From the NCBI GenBank assembly GCA_002211745.1, contig CP022114.1, forward strand, positions 1,364,001 through 1,428,000: a stretch of 64,000 bases of DNA, given 5' to 3'. A model generated the notes under the pieces. It made no database searches and was not told the DNA's origin. It worked only from the letters and a program-made list of their open reading frames with translations. This document shows positions 32,260-45,762 of this stretch, piece after piece. Position 1 is the first letter of the stretch; every line of letters starts with the position of its first letter. Origin of the DNA: Kluyvera genomosp. 3 (GTDB taxonomy: Bacteria > Pseudomonadota > Gammaproteobacteria > Enterobacterales > Enterobacteriaceae). The position numbers and the translations under genes were made by a program.

Positions 32260-33597
32260 GGGCCTCCTGCACGCGTGCGGCGGTTTCCAGCGCTATCTCT
32301 GAGCACAGCCCGATGTAGTGCGAAGGGTCAATCAGCGCGTCAATTTCCGCCTCGCTGAAGTTCTGCTGAATCACCGGATCCTGGCGCAGCACCTCCCGTA
32401 GGGAATACCTTCATGAGTGCTGCGCATGGCCAACTGGTAAACGCGCTCATGCGCCGCATCTTTCCCGAGCTTCGCCACCAGATGCATCATGATTTTTTCG
32501 CTATTGATGAGGCCGTGGGTCAATTGCACGTTCTGCTGCATCCGCTCGGGTTGATTACCAGCGTGCGGGTCAGTTCCTCGGCGCGCATAACGATCTCGGC
32601 GATGCACTCCATGCTCTCCTGAATATTGCCATCAAAGATAAAGTAGGCCGAGCTATCTGCCTCGAAGGGGCGTGGGCTGACGTACAGGCACGAGGTATGT
32701 ACGGAATAAAGCTTTTGTGCGTTAGCGATAATGCCTTTCGCCAGTTTCGGGTTGACCTTTTGCGGCATGGTGCTGCTGCCGACGGTCCCTTTGGTAAAGG
32801 CTTCGGAGACTTCGCCAAACTCTTCGCTTGAGGTCTGGTAAACCTCTTCGGCAATTTTGTGCAGGGTGGTGGCAAGCAGGCACAGGTTGCTGATGTACTC
32901 GGTGCGATACACGCGCGAGTTACGCGATGGAATGGCCATCGCGTGCATACCTAAGGCTTTCGCTACGCTCTCCTGTACGCGTCGTCCGGTTTCTCCGGTC
33001 GCGTGAAACGCGCCGACGGCGCCCCCATCATCACGGTGAAGACCCGTTTTTCCGCTTCTTGCATACGCTGCTGGGCGTTGAGTAACTCATCAATCCAGAC
33101 GGCGGCTTTGTATCCCCAGGTGATCGGCAATGCATGTTTGCCGTGGGTGCGTCCGGCCATGAGCGTGGCGTGATGCTCGCGCGCCATGTGGGCCAGATTG
33201 CGCAGAATGTCATCCACGAACCCTGCAGCAGGACGTTGAACTGTTTTGCCAGATACAGCTGGGCCGTTTGCTGAATATTCTGCGTGGTGACGCCATAGTG
33301 CACATACTTGCCGCTTTCGCTGTCGCAGGCTTTAACCAGCACTTTGATCATCGGCACAAAGCCATGGCCAATTTCGCGTAACAGGCGTTCCATTTCCGCC
33401 AGGTCGATATTCTCAACCCGGCAGTTGGCGGCGATATTCGCCGCCGCGCTGGCCGGAATCATTCCGTGTTCGGCCTGCGCCAGCGCCAGCGCGGCTTCAA
33501 CATCCAGCCATGACTGCACTCGAGCCTGCTGACCGAGCAGTACCTTCATGCCGCGGTCGTCAATGGTTTTACTTTTTGAATCATACAGTGCGCGCAT
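32249..33597 (-). CDS. Adenylosuccinate lyase-like enzyme of the fumarase/aspartase superfamily
   Basis: Protein of about 450 residues starting MRALYDSKSKTIDDRG, with breaks near 33220, 33010, 32950-32960, 32550 and 32400. All three superfamily motifs are present: KYVHYGVTTQNIQQTAQ, the general-acid loop MAGRTHGKHALPITWG, and the signature GTVGSSTMPQKVNPK. This enzyme class eliminates fumarate (or a similar acid) from C-N or C-O bonded succinyl compounds. The housekeeping purB is elsewhere in enterics, and this copy lies inside a PTS operon, so a sugar-phosphate or amino-sugar adduct is a plausible substrate (inference). It starts 17 bases after the EIICB stop. Confidence 0.82.
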
Positions 33598-33614
33598 TGC
33601 CGCCTCCTGGTTGT

Positions 33615-35172
33615 TTATTTCGCGCCGACAATACGGTCATCAACCGCGTTGCGAACAAATTCTACGTGTGGGCCAAAGACCACGTGCACATGGTTGCTGG
33701 AGGGAATAAAGGTTCCCAACGAGCCGGATTCTTTGAGGATATCCATGTTGATTTTCTTCTGATCCTGCAAATCGATGCGCAGACGAGAAACACAGTTTTC
33801 GACGCGTTTGATGTTATCCCGGCCGCCGAGACCTTCAATCACCATGGCGGCGACTTTGTCGTACTCTTTATTGTTCAGTAAGGTGCTATCGGCAATTTCA
33901 CTTTCACGGCCCGGCGTTTTGATATCGAATTTACCGATTGCAAAACGGAACACGAAATAAAACACGACGAAGTTCACAATACCGAGAAGAATTAAATTTA
34001 CCCAATGCGTATTTTCGTACATCAAGCCAAAAATGCCGAAGTCGAAAATGGTGCCGCGAATATAACCGATGGAGACTTCCAGCATCTGTAGTGGGATAGT
34101 GAGTAACCCGCACAGCACCGCATAAACGATAAACAGTTTTGGCGCTATAAACAGGAAGGAGAATTCCAGCGGCTCGGTAATATTACCCAGCATGGCTGTG
34201 AGTACGACGGTGAGAATCATCCTTTGGCAAATTTCTTGTTTTTGAAATAAGCCATATGATACATCGCCAGGCCAATGGCCGGCACGCGGAACAGGGTCGT
34301 CAACATCTGCGAGGAGGCCAGGTAGCTGGTCAACGTAGGCATATATTCTTGCCACGCAGGATGTGAAGGGCCCAGTTCAAAGAGGATCTTATTCATGGCA
34401 GGCAAAATGCCGACGTAGGTTTGCCCATCAATAAGATAGGTACCGCCCGCGGCGGTGAAGCGCACGGTGGAACTCAGTACATGATGCAAGCCGAACGGTA
34501 TCAGCAGACGGTTAAGCGTCATGTAGATACCGGCACCAATGTCCGGCGCCATCATAATGGTTGAGACGGCGCGCATTCCTGCGGTGAAAAGATCCCAGAT
34601 AAAGGGGATGATCAGCCCAACCGGAATCGCAAAGGCAATTGCCAGAATCGCCACTGATTTCTTGCCGCTGAAGAATGCAAAGGCCAGAGGCAACTGCAGT
34701 CGGTAGAAGCGGTCGGTGATTTTGGCCGCCAGCAGGCCCGCAATAATACCGCCCAGCGCCTCGATTTTTAGCGTCTGGACGCCGAGCACCATGCCCTGGC
34801 CCACCAGTGAAAGATCCTCTTTCGCCAGGGTTCCGCGAGCTTCAGATGAACGTGCATGGCAATCAGCAACGTTAAATAGGCGACGACCGAGGCAAATACC
34901 GCAATGCCTTTTTCTTTTTTCGACATGCCGTAGGCAACGCCCATCGCAAATAATAATGGAATATTATTAAAAACAACGCTGCTGATTAAACCCAGAGACG
35001 ATAAAACAGCTTTGAAAATATCATTTCCCAGAAATGGGAGTTTATCGATCATATAGCTCTGGCCAAGCGCCGAGCTGATTCCCATTACCATCCCGACGGG
35101 AGCTAATACCGCGATAGGTAACAGTAGTGAACGACCGAATGTCTGAATTTCATTTTTAAAATTAGCATTCAT
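33615..35172 (-). CDS. PTS EIICB permease of the glucose/N-acetylglucosamine superfamily, without IIA
   Basis: Membrane permease of about 519 residues with breaks near 34800 and 34220. The N-terminal IIC domain spans about ten hydrophobic segments (starts MNANFKNEIQTFGRSLLLPIAVLAPVG; contains FNNIPLLFAMGVAYGMSKKEKG, TLNRLLIPFGLHHVL and LGNITEPLEFSFLF). The C-terminal IIB domain carries the phospho-Cys in NIKRVENCVSRLRIDL. No IIA domain is fused or adjacent, so phosphate would come from another IIA, most simply IIA-Glc (crr, 7.7 kb). It imports and phosphorylates the cassette's sugar as the first gene of a three-gene operon. Confidence 0.88.
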
Positions 35173-35205
35173 GATGTTAATCCTGACGTGAAATATCTTG
35201 AGGAT

Positions 35206-35233
35206 AAGATACTGGCAGGATTTTTTTGCTCAA
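35206..35233 (-). promoter_or_regulatory. Candidate promoter of the EIICB-lyase-deacetylase operon
   Basis: On the minus strand TTGAGC and TATCTT are 16 bases apart, about 35 bases before the EIICB start and after the ypeC terminator. The match is moderate and unverified. Confidence 0.4.
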
Positions 35234-35272
35234 GGGCAAATGCTGATAAATAAGAAGCGCAGGATTTGACCA

Positions 35273-35299
35273 TAAAAAAAGAGCCCGTAGGCTCTTTGA
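35273..35299 (-). terminator. Terminator of ypeC
   Basis: agagcc/ggctct arms with a T run on the minus strand, between ypeC and the PTS operon promoter. Confidence 0.8.
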
Positions 35300-35341
35300 T
35301 TGGTTATTCAGGCATAGCGTGCTGTGCCTGAATAACCGAAA

Positions 35342-35658
35342 TTAGTGGCGACCATGTCCGTGTCCATGACCGCGCCCGCGTCCACGATGGTCATCACGGT
35401 CGCCCCAACCGTCGCGATAGCCACGTTCGTAGGCTTTATTACGTTTATCCCAACCGCGGTGCCAGCCGTTGTCGTGGCGATACCAGTGTTTATGCCAGTA
35501 ATCGCGGTCGCGCCAGCGGCCGCCATCCAGTAGTTACCGTAATTATCGCGATCGCCAATTTGTAATTTTATGGATGGCAGCAGGGTGATTTCACCAGCAT
35601 TAGCGAACATCGGGGCCGATGCTAACAACACTGCCGCCAGAATCAGTGACCTGAACAT
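35342..35658 (-). CDS. ypeC: DUF2502 periplasmic protein YpeC
   Basis: Small exported protein of 105 residues after restoring one base near 35525. It has a cleavable signal peptide ([21 protein letters not shown]) and a mature start [20 protein letters not shown], identical in pattern to E. coli YpeC. A basic, Trp/Arg/His-rich remainder ends in [13 protein letters not shown]. Without the restored base the frame reads a meaningless Ala/Thr-rich tail. The His-rich tail might bind metal (inference). It has its own terminator. Confidence 0.87.
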
Positions 35659-35783
35659 ACTTCTCTCCTATACGATCGTGGCCAGAAAGGCCTGTTAACG
35701 CAATATTACAATTCGGTAAACACTCGAATTATTGGGTTAACTCTTAAACCGCCAGGAGAGAGCACTTTTTGCTAAAAACGCTG

Positions 35784-36780
35784 TTATTTTATGCTGCGCA
35801 AAATGGCATCAATTTCGGCACACTCTGAGGCGCTGAAATGACGGTTTGCCAGCATGCCCACCGCATCGTCCAGCTGTGAAATTTTGCTGGCGCCAATCAG
35901 AACCGAGGTGACCGCCTGTTGACGCAGTACCCACGCCAGTGCCATCTGCGAGAGTTTTTGTCCACGCTGTTCCGCCAGTACGTTCAGTTGGCGAACGGCC
36001 TCAAGCTTGCTATCGGTGAGCTGTTCTGGCTTGAGGAAGATGCTACCGCTCGCGGCGCGAGAATCGGCGGGAATGCCGTTCAGGTAACGGTCGGTAAGCT
36101 GCCCACCGGCCAGCGGCGAGAAGGCGATACAGCCGACCCCTTCCTGCTGTAGCACATTCAACAGGCCGTTTTCCACTCCACGTTCCAGCATGGAGTACTT
36201 CGGCTGATGAATAAGGCAGGGGTGCCCAGATCGTTGAGTATGTCAATTGCCTGCTGTGCGAGTTCCGCCGGGTAGTTGGAAAGCCCAACGTACAGCGCTT
36301 TGCCCTGACGGACGACGTGATCCAGCGCGCGCATGGTCTCCAGTAACGGCGTTTCAGGGTCCGGGCGATGGTGGTAGAAGATATCCACATACTCAAGCCC
36401 CATGCGCTTCAGACTCTGGTCAAGGCTGGAAATCAGATACTTACGTGAACCCCAGTCGCCGTAGGGACCGTCCCACATGGTGTATCCAGCCTTTGTGGAA
36501 ATAATCAGTTCGTCGCGGTAAGGGCGAAAATCTTCACGCAGAATGCGGCCAAAGTTACTCTCAGCAGAGCCGGGAGGCGGTCCATAGTTATTGGCGAGAT
36601 CGAAATGGGTAATACCCAGATCGAATGCGTGGCGCAGCAGCTGGCGGCTGTTCTCTACGTGGGTTTCATCGCCAAAGTTATGCCACAGCCCAGTGAAACT
36701 ACGGGAAGCTTGAGGCCGCTGTTGCCGCAGCGCTGAAACGTCATGGTCTCGTAACGCGCGCGACTTGCCTGATAAACCAT
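35784..36780 (-). CDS. Aldo/keto reductase (YghZ/Gpr-like)
   Basis: NADPH-dependent oxidoreductase of about 332 residues starting MVYQASRARYETM, with breaks near 36690 and 36195. The catalytic Asp/Tyr region is FDLANNYGPPPGSAESNFGR and the Lys is in ELIISTKAGYTMW. HH in VDIFYHHRPDPETP and the cofactor-loop SVLIGASKISQLDDAV are family features. It resembles E. coli YghZ (L-glyceraldehyde-3-phosphate reductase), but the substrate is not certain. It is divergent from ipdC, as in Salmonella, hinting at a shared role in aldehyde or keto-acid metabolism. Confidence 0.83.
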
Positions 36781-36940
36781 TGTGTCCTCCAGAATATCCG
36801 CTTGTGTATACGCTTACACTAGCGAATGTCCATCGGCTCGTACACAGCTGAAATCTGTAAAATTTGCTTTCCAGACGACTTTCTTATCAATACTGGACAC
36901 GCTTAACACTTCTTCAATACTCAAAGAAATAACCGGCTGA

Positions 36941-39837
<2,897 letters not shown>

Positions 39838-39907
39838 GGTGATATCCTTTTTGCTGAATACTGAGTTTACTTTGCATTTTCCTGAGCCAACGTTCAGCGC
39901 AAATGGT

Positions 39908-39923
39908 GCTGAAACGATACGGC
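39908..39923. promoter_or_regulatory. Candidate Cra (FruR) site upstream of glk
   Basis: gctgaaacgatacggc matches most positions of the Cra consensus GCTGAAACGTTTCAGC. Cra repression of glk is known in E. coli. The site lies 160 bases before the glk start, in the divergent yfeO-glk region. Confidence 0.5.
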
Positions 39924-40082
39924 TCTACAGGTTATCCCGTTCTGTACCTGTTAAAAAATACGCAAAAAATGTGACCTGGATCGATAATCCTGGGGCGCTC
40001 ACGTCATCGCCATTGTTGTTAACGCGCCTTGAATTTACAGTGTGGCAAAGATTTATTCTGACTTTAGCGGAGCCGTAACGGA

Positions 40083-41047
40083 ATGACAAAGTTTGCTTTA
40101 GTGGGTGATGTTGGGGCACCAATGCGCGTCTGGCATTGTGCGATATTGCCAGCGGTGAGATTTCGCAGGCGAAGACCTATTCTGGCCTGGATTACCCAAG
40201 CCTGGAAGACGTGGTTCGCGTCTACCTCGACGAGCATAACGCGTCGGTGGAAGACGGCTGTATTGCCATTGCCTGCCCGATTACCGGCGACTGGGTGGCG
40301 ATGACCAACCACACCTGGCAGTTCTCCATTGCGGAAATGAAAAAGAACCTTGGGTTCGCGCACCTGGAAATCATCAACGATTTCACCGCGGTCTCGATGG
40401 CGATCCCGATGCTGAAAAAAGAGCATCTGATTCAGTTTGGCGGCACCGAGCCGGTTGAAGGCAAGCCGATCGCCGTTTACGGCGCGGGAACCGGTCTTGG
40501 CGTAGCGCATCTGGTTCACGTCGACAAGCGCTGGGTTAGTCTGCCGGGCGAAGGCGGCCACGTTGACTTTGCGCCAAACAGCGAAGAAGAGGGGATTATC
40601 CTCGAAGTGCTGCGTGAGGAGATTGGCCACGTTTCCGCCGAGCGCGTGCTCTCCGGTCCTGGCCTGGTGAACTTGTACCGGGCTATCGTCAAGTCGGACA
40701 ACCGGGTGCCGGAAAACTACAAGCCGAAAGACATTACCGAACGCGCGCTGGCAGACACCTGCACCGACTGTCGTCGCGCGCTGTCGCTGTTCTGCGTGAT
40801 CATGGGCCGTTTCGGCGGCGATTTGGCGCTGACGCTGGGCACTTTCGGCGGCGTGTACATTGCGGGTGGCATTGTGCCGCGCTTCCTCGAGTTCTTTAAA
40901 GCGTCCGGCTTCCGCGGCGGTTTCGAAGACAAAGGTCGTTTCAAAGACTACGTACACCCGATCCCGGTGTATCTGATTATTCACGACAATCCGGGCCTGC
41001 TGGGTTCTGGCGCGCACCTGCGTCAGACGTTGGGTCAGGTGCTGTAA
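40083..41047 (+). CDS. glk: Glucokinase Glk
   Basis: ATP-dependent glucokinase for free cytosolic glucose. The start is the ATG at 40083 ([12 protein letters not shown]). One G is missing in the run near 40115, after which the frame continues [19 protein letters not shown]. Restored length is 321 residues, as in E. coli. Sugar-binding and phosphate motifs are intact: [35 protein letters not shown] and [13 protein letters not shown] strong terminator follows and then convergent ypdB; the fry PTS genes found here in E. coli are missing. Confidence 0.95.
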
Positions 41048-41052
41048 TACAC

Positions 41053-41080
41053 AAAGCCCGGGGCGTTCCCCGGGCTCTTT
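41053..41080. terminator. Terminator after glk
   Basis: A 9-base stem agcccgggg/ccccgggct with loop cgtt, then a short T run, in the gap between convergent glk and ypdB. Confidence 0.82.
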
Positions 41081-41104
41081 CTGCCGCCGATGTCCCGTCA
41101 GTGG

Positions 41105-41841
41105 CTACAAATGCATGATCTGCCGAAACTCTTTTACCTTACTGCGGCTCACCGGCACCTGAAACTCAAGGTCGCGCAGGCGCAGAATGTAGGTGTTATT
41201 AAACCACGGCTCTATCTCGCGAATTTTATTCAGGTTCACACAGAACGAACGATGGCAGCGAAAAAAGTGGCTACTCGGCAGCTTGCTGCAAAACTCGGTG
41301 ATGTTCATCGGCATCACGTACGATTCGCGGCGGGTGTAGACGAAGGTCATCTTTTCGTGCGCTTCAGCGTAGTAGATATCGCTGATCGGCGTCACGATGA
41401 TGCGCTCATCTTTTACCAGGTTGATGGTGTCGTTTTCACGCGGCGCGCTGGGCTGCTGCTGACGATGCTCGATTGCTGCTGCTGCCAGGCCGCCTCCAGT
41501 TTTTGCAGCATGCTGACGATGCGTGATTCCTGGTACGGCTTCAGAATGTAGTCGAACGCTTCCAGCTCAAAGGCTTCTACCGCATGCTCTTTCCACGCGG
41601 TGATAAACACGATAAACGGCTTGTGGGCAAACTGACTGATGTTCTGCGCCAGCAGCACACCATCCAGTGACGGAATGTTAATGTCGAGGAAGATGGCGTC
41701 CACTTTGTTGTGCTGCAAAAATTTCAGCACGTCCAGACCGTCGTCAAAGGTGCCGACAATCTCCATCTGACTGTGCTGCTGAATCAGCCAGGTTAGCTCC
41801 TGTTGCGCCAGGAATTCATCTTCGACAATGATGACTTTCAT
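41105..41841 (-). CDS. ypdB: LytTR-family response regulator YpdB
   Basis: Response regulator of 245 residues after restoring one base near 41400-41440. The receiver domain has the acidic pocket VEDE and the phosphorylated Asp in AIFLDINIPSLDG (about 53), with the conserved Lys in FDYILKPYQ. The C-terminal LytTR DNA-binding domain runs from IYYAEAHEKMTFVYT to KVKEFRQIMHL. It pairs with the sensor YpdA; in E. coli the pair senses extracellular pyruvate and activates yhjX. It lies 12 bases after ypdA. Confidence 0.93.
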
Positions 41842-41853
41842 GGGGACTCCGGG

Positions 41854-43550
41854 TTAAGGCAATAATGTGGCAGCCGCCGGAACGGCCGTGCGCTGGTTAG
41901 GAATGTAGAACGCGATTTCGGTTCCCGGATCGAGGCGGCGGATATGCAAGCCCTCGCCGTAGAGCAGTTTAACCCGATGATGAACGTTCAGCAGGCCAAT
42001 CTTATTGCCGGGCATTTCATTGGCTTCCACCCGCGCGATGACCTGAGGATCGATCCCCGGCCCGGTATCGCGCACGCCGATGCGCACGCGGTTGCCAGAC
42101 TCGGCAATGCTGATGGTCACCACGCCTTTACCCTTACTGCGCTGAATACCGTGCACGATGGCATTCTCGACCAGCGGTTGGATCAGCAGGCTTGGAATCA
42201 CGCAGTTCACCTCATCGTCAATATCGTAGATAACCGTAAGCTTGTCGCCAAAGCGCGCCTGCTCAATGGCGATATAGTCCTTAATCTGATACAGCTCCCG
42301 ACGGATATCTATCTGCTCATCGTCTTTTAATTCAATGTTATAGCGCAGGTAGCGCGACAGATTAAAAATGAGCTGCCGCGCAGTGTCCGGATTGAGGCGA
42401 ATGGATGATGAAATGGCGTTCAGCGCGTTGAACAAGAAATGGGGATTGATTTTACTCTGGAGCGCGCGCAGCTCTGCCTTATTTGCCATCTCGCGCAGCT
42501 GTTCGGCGCGGGAAACTTCCAGCTGCGTGGAGATAATCTGCGACAGCCCAATGGCCATCTCCTGCAACGACGAGGTGATCTGGTGCGCGTGGCAGTAGTA
42601 GATTTTCAGCGTACCGGTAATCACGCCTTTCTCCGACAGCGGGATCACCAGCATTGAGTGAATTTCCGGCGTGCGATAGGCTTCATCGTTGTTTTTAATG
42701 ATGATTTCGCCGTTGTTAATCGCCTGACGGGTGACCGGGCTAATGGAGTCATCGTTATTGTGGTAGTTATCTTCCCGACGCCGACATAGGCCAGCACGCG
42801 TTCGGTATTGGTGATAGCGACGGCGTCGGCGCGAATATCCTGACGAATGATGTCGCAAATCTGCCGCAGAGTGTCGCTGTTAATCTGGCGAAACAGCGGC
42901 AGCGTTTTATTGGCAATATCCAGCGCCAGCTTAGCCTGACGCGCGGCGCTGGCCTCTTTCTCGCCCTCTACGCTTTGCACCAGCAGGACAATAAAACCGA
43001 TGCACACGCTGCCGGCAATCATCGGAATGCCGATCTTCGACACGATATCGACGCCGAGCGCGATGGTGGGCGCCCAAACGACCACCAGAATCATGGTCAG
43101 GGTTTCGCACAGCATGCCGCCGAGGATACCAATTTTCCAGTGCAGCTCTTTCGGTACCCGACGGTTAATCAACCCCGACAGGATCCCGGCGATAATACTG
43201 GTGATAAAACACGGCACGGCGGTAACGCCGCCTGCGTCAATCAGGTAACGGTGGATCCCGGCAATGACTCCGACGATGCCGCCAACCCACGGGCCAAACA
43301 GGATCCCGCCTGACATCACCGCGATAATACGAACGTTAACCAGCGAGCCTTCCACCGGCACGCCGGACCAGGTACTGAAGATGGCGAACATCGAGAAAAT
43401 GACGGTAACGGCCAGCAGCTCTTTCGCCGTATGGGCCGTTTTGTGCAACAGTTCGCGGAACAGGCGGATGCGGATCAGAAAAAAGAGGCAAATCAGCATT
43501 AATGCGGCCCGGTCGTAGACCGCGAGCAGCATATCGAATATTTCGTGCAT
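41854..43550 (-). CDS. ypdA: LytS-type sensor histidine kinase YpdA
   Basis: Membrane sensor kinase of 565 residues after restoring one base near 42777, matching E. coli. The N-terminal 5TMR-LYT domain contains about six hydrophobic helices with [27 protein letters not shown]-like segment follows ([17 protein letters not shown]). The kinase core has the phosphorylated His in [16 protein letters not shown], and the ATP lid region includes RDTGPGIDP and [17 protein letters not shown]. It forms an operon with ypdB and is divergent from alaC. Confidence 0.94.
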
Positions 43551-43939
43551 GGGGCGCCGAATGTTTTCAGTAAAGTCTTATGATAAGTAACCCGGGGCAG
43601 ATGACCAGCAGTACGCGGAATAGGGAAAAACCTTAATTTTAAAAGGGGATTGTGGGACAAACGTATTGAACAGGAAGAGATGGCCGCTTCAGGGAGGACT
43701 TGAACCACCTGCAATGAAAAATAATAGATAATTTATTGTTACCATTGTGTTTTATATCCATTGAATCCTTTATTTTAATGAATGATTCTTGTTTTCATTA
43801 GTTCCTCTTTTTACCGATACAACATTTTTTCGCTTACCCTCTCGACAGCGCTATTTTTTTCAGGTTATTTTCTGTTCATGCCACATCGGTGGCAGCGTCG
43901 CTCGAACGGTTCGGGCGCTAACGTAATCCTGAGGAACCT
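43551..43939. other. ypdA-alaC intergenic region
   Basis: 389 bases without a convincing gene; the middle (43720-43870) is AT-rich. It must hold the divergent promoters of ypdA and alaC. A gaggaacct ribosome site precedes alaC. A TTG-initiated open frame from 43782 is not supported because it runs into alaC in another frame. Confidence 0.5.
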
Positions 43940-45164
43940 ATGGCTGATTCCAGCTCTGAACGCCGTTTTACGCGTATCGATCGCTTACCCCCGTACGTTT
44001 TTAACATTACCGCTGAACTTAAGATGGCTGCGCGTCGGCGCGGCGAGGATATTATTGATTTCAGTATGGGGAACCCAGACGGCGCCACGCCAGCGCACAT
44101 TGTTGAAAAGCTCTGCACCGTGGCCCAACGCCCGGACACCCATGGATACTCGACCTCACGCGGTATTCCTCGCCTGCGCCGCGCTATTTCGCGCTGGTAT
44201 CAGGACCGTTATGACGTTGAGATTGACCCGGAAAGCGAAGCGATTGTCACCATTGGTTCGAAAGAGGGCTGGCGCACCTGATGCTGGCTACGCTCGATCA
44301 CGGTGACACCGTGCTGGTGCCGAACCCAAGCTACCCCATTCATATTTACGGCGCGGTGATTGCTGGCGCGCAGGTGCGCTCCGTACCGCTGGTAGAAGGC
44401 GTCGATTTCTTTAACGAGCTGGAGCGCGCTATTCGCGAAAGCTACCCGAAACCGAAGATGATGATCCTTGGCTTCCCGTCGAACCCGACCGCCCAGTGCG
44501 TGGAGCTGGAGTTCTTCGAAAAGGTGGTCGCGCTGGCTAAACGCTATAACGTGCTGGTGGTACATGACCTGGCTTATGCGGATATCGTGTATGACGGCTG
44601 GAAAGCGCCGTCGATTATGCAGGTGCCCGGCGCGCGTGACGTCGCGGTAGAGTTCTTCACGCTCTCTAAGAGCTACAACATGGCGGGCTGGCGTATCGGC
44701 TTTATGGTCGGTAACAAGACGCTGGTTAACGCACTGGCGCGGATTAAGAGCTACCACGATTACGGTACCTTCACCCGCTGCAGGTGGCGGCTATTGCCGC
44801 GCTGGAAGGGGATCAGCAGTGCGTACGAGATATCGCTGCGCAGTATAAGCGTCGCCGCGATGTGCTTGTGAAGGGGCTGCATGAAGCCGGCTGGATGGTT
44901 GAAATGCCTAAAGCGTCGATGTACGTGTGGGCCAAAATTCCGGAACACTACGCCGCGATGGGCTCCTTAGAGTTCGCGAAAAAGCTGCTGCAGGACGCCA
45001 AAGTGTGCGTTTCGCCGGGCATCGGTTTTGGTGACTACGGCGACACCCACGTACGTTTCGCGTTGATTGAGAACCGCGATCGCATTCGTCAGGCTGTGCG
45101 CGGGATTAAAGCCATGTTCCGCGCTGACGGCCTGCTGCCGTCAGAGCAAAAATCAGCGGGATAA
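43940..45164 (+). CDS. alaC: Glutamate-pyruvate aminotransferase AlaC
   Basis: PLP fold-I aminotransferase that makes alanine from pyruvate and glutamate. It has about 408 residues after restoring single bases near 44272 (after GSKEG) and 44780 (after DYGTFT). The PLP lysine is in [16 protein letters not shown], and the pyridine-binding Asp is in [15 protein letters not shown]. The substrate Arg is near the C-terminus in [10 protein letters not shown]. It has its own terminator and is divergent from ypdA. Confidence 0.95.
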
Positions 45165-45184
45165 TTTTCCCGTCGCAGAAATGC

Positions 45185-45215
45185 AAACAGGAGCCAGATG
45201 GCTCCTGTTTTTTTT
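45185..45215 (+). terminator. Terminator of alaC
   Basis: aacaggagcc/ggctcctgtt arms around agat are followed by eight or more T. Confidence 0.92.
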
Positions 45216-45228
45216 GCATTTTTATCGA

Positions 45229-45300
45229 CTAGATCATCAGGGCAAACGTGCCGGCAAAAACGATGACCATAAAGGAAATGCCCATAAAGAAATATTTCAC
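45229..45300 (-). CDS. ypdK: Small membrane protein YpdK (23 residues)
   Basis: A GTG-initiated reading frame of 23 codons encodes MKYFFMGISFMVIV followed by FAGTFALMI, differing from the E. coli small membrane protein YpdK at about one residue. The whole protein is a single hydrophobic helix. GGAGA lies about 9-10 bases before the start. It is convergent with alaC, with the alaC terminator between them, as in E. coli. The function is unknown. It is too short for ordinary gene callers. Confidence 0.9.
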   Translation of the reverse strand: MKYFFMGISFMVIVFAGTFALMI

Positions 45301-45762
45301 GACTCATCTCTCCGCGTATCTTTTTTCTACGCACTTATGAACGGTGGTGGTACTGCGAGCTGGTAACAACCAACGAAAAAAACGGACCTCTTTCGTGGCT
45401 GGCATCACCTCAGAATTCTGTGCTGTTGTGCTCCAGATGGCGCTAATGTACGCCTAAAAATTGGGGATACAAGAGGGTTTTTTTATTAATTTTTAGTTAC
45501 TTACAACTGTCGTGATTCGGCGACACTTTAATTTCATACGGTAATAAATTTCATTTTGGCGACGCTTCGTTTGGCTCTGAACAGGGCTATAAACCCTATT
45601 GATTTTACGCCTATTTTTCTGGCGTTATTCCGAAAATGCTTTTCTCACTGAATGCCCGACAGTGGTCGCAGGGAATGAGAGGGCAAGCGCATTTTTGTTT
45701 TTTACTTTTTGTGCTGACTGTGAATACTTCAGCCACACGGATTCAATTTTCAGGAGTTTAAG
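45301..45762. other. ypdK-bla intergenic region
   Basis: 462 bases without a supported gene. It should contain the promoters of ypdK (minus strand) and of the beta-lactamase (caggag ribosome site 5-10 bases before the bla ATG). No LysR-type ampR/cdiR-like regulator gene lies beside bla, unlike the inducible Citrobacter koseri-type locus. The backbone-accessory junction may fall here. Confidence 0.5.

Noticed and set aside
40064-41017. 317-codon frame antisense to glk
   Set aside because: A shadow of a conserved gene. The coding strand matches glucokinase over its full length.
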